A stretch of 18,322 nucleotides of DNA from Candidatus Thorarchaeota archaeon (GTDB lineage: Archaea; Asgardarchaeota; Thorarchaeia; Thorarchaeales; Thorarchaeaceae), in assembly GCA_011365025.1 (NCBI GenBank), contig RDOF01000048.1, forward strand, positions 1 through 18,322. Direction: 5' to 3'. Positions 15,238 to 18,322 of this stretch are shown in pieces. The position numbers were made by a program, and so were the translations under genes. Within the stretch, counting starts at the first letter, position 1, and each line of letters begins with the position of its first letter. The notes under the pieces are model-generated. The model made no database searches. It was not told the DNA's origin and saw only the letters and a program-made list of their open reading frames with translations.

Positions 15238-16346
15238 AGAAAAGAAGGCAGCGAGAGGTGCACACAAAGCTCAGCGGCGATTACCTATCATTGCTGATAG
15301 CAATTCAAGAAAACCCATTGGGCACAATTGATGAGCTGTCACAAAGAACAGGTACGTCCAAACCAACGGTGGCCAAGCGGTTAGAAAAACTCCAGGATGA
15401 GAAGGTATTCCGAGTTCAGCCATTGTTGGATTATCACTATCTTGGTCTAGAGGCAGTAGATGCAATCGTTAGAACCGAAACCTTAGAGGGCATTCTTCGC
15501 ATCGAGGAGATAGCAAAGAAGCATCCCTACACAACATATCGCGCAAGATGCTATGGATTTGCCAATGGTGTGCTCCTTCAGTTCAGAGTTCCCATTGGGA
15601 CGAGAAAACATGTTATTGACCTATTTCAAAGACTGGCCAAAGAAGAGGCCATAACGGCCTACGACCTACTACCCTCCAATTCCATTTCCGCAACCTACAC
15701 ATCCATGCGACTCGAGGGATGGGATTCCAAGACGATGCGCTGGACCTTTAATTGGGATGAGTGGTTCAGAAAGAAGGTGGAAGGAGGGAAAAGGGAGGAG
15801 GCAAGTTCCCCGGGAAGTGCACTTGCCTGGTTCACCAAAAAAGATGCACATATCATCTTCGAGCTAATGGATGGAGCCAGGCGGAAGAATATTGACATTG
15901 TGAAGGCAATCGAGAAGGAAGGAGTCTATATCACTCCGCAAACATTCAGCAGAAGATACCAGATGATCAGGGAGGAATGCCTGAAGGGGTACCGAGTGAC
16001 TTTCAATCGGGAGATATTCGACCTATACAATTCGGTGCTCTTGCTTGGGAAAGGAAGAGAGGAATTGGTGAATTCGTTAGGGGAGAAGCTGAAGAAGCAC
16101 CTTATTCCTTTCGAGTCCACCTATAGAGCAATCGGTGAGAATTTGTTCTGGTTCATTCGGCTGCAATCCAGCCATCTCTCATCACTACTGACAAATCTCT
16201 ATACGGTATTGGATGATATGCGTGTCTGTGTAATAGACTATGACCATAGCTATCTATACTACCTTTGGCCCGAAGCATTTGATGATGAATCGCATACTTG
16301 GAGAGCGGACTCAGAATTCATGGTAGATGGCGTTCTCAACAAGTGA
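15210..16346 (+). CDS. Two-HTH Lrp/AsnC-like transcriptional regulator
   Basis: A 378-residue DNA-binding protein with an internal duplication. Residues 23-75 are a winged helix (IDELSQRTGTSKPTVAKRLE, recognition helix about 50-62). Residues about 78-155 look like an Lrp RAM-type beta-alpha-beta sensor. Residues 211-260 are a second winged helix (recognition helix about 242-255, TPQTFSRRYQMIRE), followed at 265-345 by another RAM-like part. The chain would thus act as a covalent dimer with one sensor interface. ATG 15210 is the only early in-frame start and lies 28 bases inside the secreted-protein gene, so translation is likely coupled. Neither the target nor the ligand is known; the neighbouring surface-protein genes are the obvious candidates. 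Stop is TGA. Confidence 0.8.
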   Translation: MDRGIGNELKKRRQREVHTKLSGDYLSLLIAIQENPLGTIDELSQRTGTSKPTVAKRLEKLQDEKVFRVQPLLDYHYLGLEAVDAIVRTETLEGILRIEEIAKKHPYTTYRARCYGFANGVLLQFRVPIGTRKHVIDLFQRLAKEEAITAYDLLPSNSISATYTSMRLEGWDSKTMRWTFNWDEWFRKKVEGGKREEASSPGSALAWFTKKDAHIIFELMDGARRKNIDIVKAIEKEGVYITPQTFSRRYQMIREECLKGYRVTFNREIFDLYNSVLLLGKGREELVNSLGEKLKKHLIPFESTYRAIGENLFWFIRLQSSHLSSLLTNLYTVLDDMRVCVIDYDHSYLYYLWPEAFDDESHTWRADSEFMVDGVLNK

Positions 16347-16422
16347 GAAATCGACGGTCGCATTGGCCATTAGTTGCTAGTAACATGTTTGCAGGGATTT
16401 TCATGTGTTTCTCTGGGATTCG

Positions 16423-16430
16423 AAATATAC
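16423..16430 (+). promoter_or_regulatory. TATA-like box of the surface-protein operon
   Basis: AAATATAC lies about 25 bases before a predicted start near 16452, leaving a leader of about 19 bases with a strong GGAGGG ribosome site (16460-16465) before ATG 16471. The box lies within the longer open frame from ATG 16405 and argues against that start. The 124-base gap to the regulator gene shows nothing else. Confidence 0.45.
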
Positions 16431-16470
16431 ATTAGGACCGTCTCTTTCGATAGGATACGGAGGGTTCTCT

Positions 16471-16632
16471 ATGAAAAGTACCGGAGTTGTGTTGGCCGGC
16501 CTAATACTCACCACCCTAGCCATGGCCCCTATTGCTAGAATTATCGGACAAATTCAAAACACGATTGACCAGCAATTGAGGCCGCCGCCTGAGAGGCAGA
16601 AGCGGAAGTCTCATTATGAGGAGGCAGAGTAA
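16471..16632 (+). CDS. 53-residue single-span membrane microprotein A
   Basis: A 53-residue protein: a short N-terminus, one hydrophobic helix at about residues 4-25 (TGVVLAGLILTTLAMAP), then a Gln/Asn-containing amphipathic stretch and a charged tail (RPPPERQKRKSHYEEAE). The tail is basic then acidic and is probably cytoplasmic. ATG 16471 follows GGAGGG at six bases. The stop TAA overlaps the next ATG by one base (TAATG), so the next gene is translated in a coupled way. I know no family for it. Being first in an operon with a large secreted protein suggests an anchor, assembly or export partner. Confidence 0.66.
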   Translation: MKSTGVVLAGLILTTLAMAPIARIIGQIQNTIDQQLRPPPERQKRKSHYEEAE

Positions 16633-16793
16633 TGCAAATAGTATCGATAGCAGTGACGGCAGTCGTGGCAGCTGCCATGGTAGTCTTGGCCATAATAATG
16701 CTTATCCAATACAGAAAGATGAACAGGTTGGCCGATGATATCATTGAAGTGAAGAAGAATATTGAAGCAGACACTATGGGGGGAATGCAATGA
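16632..16793 (+). CDS. 53-residue single-span membrane microprotein B
   Basis: A 53-residue protein: a long hydrophobic helix at about residues 3-26 (VSIAVTAVVAAAMVVLAIIM), then YRKMNRLADDIIEVKKNIEA, a basic-flanked amphipathic helix able to form a short coiled coil on the cytoplasmic side. Its start overlaps the stop of microprotein A (TAATG), and its stop TGA overlaps the start of the secreted protein (ATGA), so all three genes are chained. The identical length to A is notable, but I see no clear sequence match between them. No family is recognised. Confidence 0.66.
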   Translation: MQIVSIAVTAVVAAAMVVLAIIMLIQYRKMNRLADDIIEVKKNIEADTMGGMQ

Positions 16794-18322
16794 AGAAAAG
16801 CAAAGGCATCTTCATGCTCTGGGCATTTGCCCTAATTCTGCTCTTGGCCTTCCTACCATCAGCATCAGACCCCATTCATGCAGGAACCACTGCGCGTCAA
16901 TTCACAGGTGCACAAGCCTGGGATGAATACGAAGGAACAATCCCCATGAACCTGGTGACTGTTGTAGGAGAAACAGGGAATGAGTACTCAACGGCCCTCA
17001 GTCAGATTGCGGCGATTCCCCTGAACATCCGATCTGATGGATACCTGACGGCAGCGGGCCTACTGCTTCCTGACAGCATAACGCACCCTCAAGAGAGTCC
17101 CCTAGAGGAGTGGCTAGCGCTGGCTGACAACAGCATCGATGAACTTGTCTTCATAGGAAATGTCAGTAATCATACATACCTCTCAAGTCTGGCTGATGAA
17201 TTCACTGAAATATCAGGAGCCAACCATTATGAAGTGGCAAGCGAGATCGCCCTAGAATACTTCCAAGGCACACAGGCAGTTGTCGTGGCATATGCCGGAA
17301 GTCTTGATGACATCTTCAATGTGCAGACACTAGTCGATGCCTCGGGTGAGCACCTAGGACCACCCCAAGTCGATACAATCTCAGCCAGCACGACACCAAG
17401 TCGCGATTGGGAATGGATGGGGAGCGTTGCCCCAAGTGGGGGAGGCATCATCTGCGAGTTCAGTTCGGACGGCGGCAACTACATGAGCATTGACCTTCTA
17501 GCTCAGAGGGGCACAGAGTACTACTCACTTGACTATGGATACACATCGGAAATGCGCGTGAGGTATCCATATGAGAACTCGCCGCATGAGGACTGGAAAC
17601 TTCACGTCATTGACTGGTACGATGAGTCACGCACCGTGGACTTCGATTTTGAAGTGAAGTCGATAGCAGCCGATACGTACACCGTCAATGTGAACCCGGG
17701 AGAGGACTGCAGAATCGATATCGATGTGGACTTTGGAGCCAGTCAGGTCCGCGGAGGACTTCATATTCTTGGTCCAACAGGGGAGCTAATTCTTAATGCG
17801 AATCGGTACTCTATGCTAACCGAAGTGCCAGGTTTTGGAGAGGTCTACAATATTCGCGCGTCTCTATCTCATCCGATGCCTGGAGACTATGAGATTTTCG
17901 TGACTAACTCGGAGGACTACTCTATTAGTTATGATTTAAGCATCGTCAAGAACACGGTTAAAGACGAATGGCAGGCCTCAGCAGCCTCTAGTGCCAATGC
18001 GGCGAGCCTGGCATCCATTCTAGGTGCCCCAATTCTTTATACCGATAGTGATTCTTTGACAACAACTACACTAAACGCAATTGCCGCTCTTAAGCCCGAA
18101 GAGGTGTGGATAGTTGACCCCCTCTCAGGAATCAGTTCAGCTGTGACAGCTCAGTTGGCATCTTTGGCTGAAGAAGTAAATGAGCTGAAAAGCTTTCGGG
18201 AGGTTCATAATGAACTCACAGGGCGTGCCATGCTCCCAAGGACTGGGGGCAGGGTGACATTGTATGATTCTCAGGGAACTCATTTCGTGCCTGCGGCTCT
18301 TTCTGCCACAAAGAGACATGAT
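16790..18322 (+). CDS. Large secreted protein with cell-wall-binding-repeat-2-like units, partial
   Basis: The frame is open for 511 codons to the right edge. Residues 1-32 are a signal peptide (MKKSKGIFML, hydrophobic core, DPIHA before GTT). Residues about 45-185 resemble CWB2 (PF04122) surface-binding units: a LVFIG strand, VSNHTYLSSLADEF (124-137), ISGANHYEVASEIALEYF (141-158) and VVVAYAG. A beta-rich segment (about 200-388) follows, with VNVNPGEDCRIDID and GDYEIFVTNSED resembling pre-peptidase C-terminal folds. CWB2-like sequence returns at about 391-511 (SLASILGAPILYTDSDSL, EEVWIVDPLSGISSAV). CWB2 units attach bacterial proteins to wall polymers; here it is likely an S-layer or surface protein, with membrane or glycan attachment unknown. 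ATG 16790 overlaps the TGA of microprotein B. Confidence 0.78.
   Translation, partial: MKKSKGIFMLWAFALILLLAFLPSASDPIHAGTTARQFTGAQAWDEYEGTIPMNLVTVVGETGNEYSTALSQIAAIPLNIRSDGYLTAAGLLLPDSITHPQESPLEEWLALADNSIDELVFIGNVSNHTYLSSLADEFTEISGANHYEVASEIALEYFQGTQAVVVAYAGSLDDIFNVQTLVDASGEHLGPPQVDTISASTTPSRDWEWMGSVAPSGGGIICEFSSDGGNYMSIDLLAQRGTEYYSLDYGYTSEMRVRYPYENSPHEDWKLHVIDWYDESRTVDFDFEVKSIAADTYTVNVNPGEDCRIDIDVDFGASQVRGGLHILGPTGELILNANRYSMLTEVPGFGEVYNIRASLSHPMPGDYEIFVTNSEDYSISYDLSIVKNTVKDEWQASAASSANAASLASILGAPILYTDSDSLTTTTLNAIAALKPEEVWIVDPLSGISSAVTAQLASLAEEVNELKSFREVHNELTGRAMLPRTGGRVTLYDSQGTHFVPAALSATKRHD

Noticed and set aside
16405..16632. 75-residue version of microprotein A
   Set aside because: The ATG at 16405 has no ribosome site and lies upstream of the TATA-like box; ATG 16471 follows GGAGGG.
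1..18322. CRISPR arrays, insertion sequences, tRNA, rRNA
   Set aside because: I saw no regularly spaced repeats, transposase motifs with flanking inverted repeats, or RNA gene signatures in the window.

Overview
The window reads as archaeal chromosome, most plausibly from an Asgard (Thorarchaeota-like) lineage. This is inferred from TATA-like boxes about 25 bases before likely transcript starts, a mix of leaderless and GGAGG-type starts, heavy AGA/AGG arginine use, a duplicated Lrp-type regulator, tandem M29 aminopeptidases and an Asgard-like set of secreted proteins. There is no rRNA or tRNA to fix the taxonomy. Genes are tightly packed; no gene-free stretch exceeds 300 bases, and convergent neighbours are often only 8 to 31 bases apart.

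Region 1 (1-4670) is a redox island. On the minus strand a small SCP2-type lipid-carrier-like protein, a flavoprotein of the vanillyl-alcohol oxidase/p-cresol dehydrogenase type and a two-cluster Fe-S protein (running off the left edge) form an operon. Divergent from it is a molybdopterin oxidoreductase that carries an eight-cysteine ferredoxin module inside its C-terminal cofactor-binding domain. Together they suggest cytoplasmic oxidation or hydroxylation of a hydrophobic or aromatic substrate, with electrons passed to Fe-S carriers; the substrate is unknown.

Region 2 (4679-8291) holds a DinB-fold protein, a divergent GNAT acetyltransferase and two tandem M29 metallo-aminopeptidases, each exactly 354 residues. 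Their catalytic halves are nearly identical while their N-terminal halves have diverged.

Region 3 (8303-14573) holds a membrane-anchored, apparently extracytoplasmic protein made of two SagB/nitroreductase-like halves, a cytoplasmic GH3 beta-glycosidase, an MFS transporter and a soluble PAS histidine kinase with no response regulator beside it.

Region 4 (14728-18322) is a cell-surface region. A small secreted protein overlaps by 28 bases the gene of a regulator built as HTH-sensor-HTH-sensor. Then comes a translationally chained operon of two 53-residue single-span membrane microproteins and a large secreted protein with cell-wall-binding-repeat-2-like units interrupted by a beta-rich segment; it is open at the right edge. 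The ferredoxin-in-MopB fusion, the anchored double nitroreductase and the microprotein/CWB2 operon are the most novel-looking parts.
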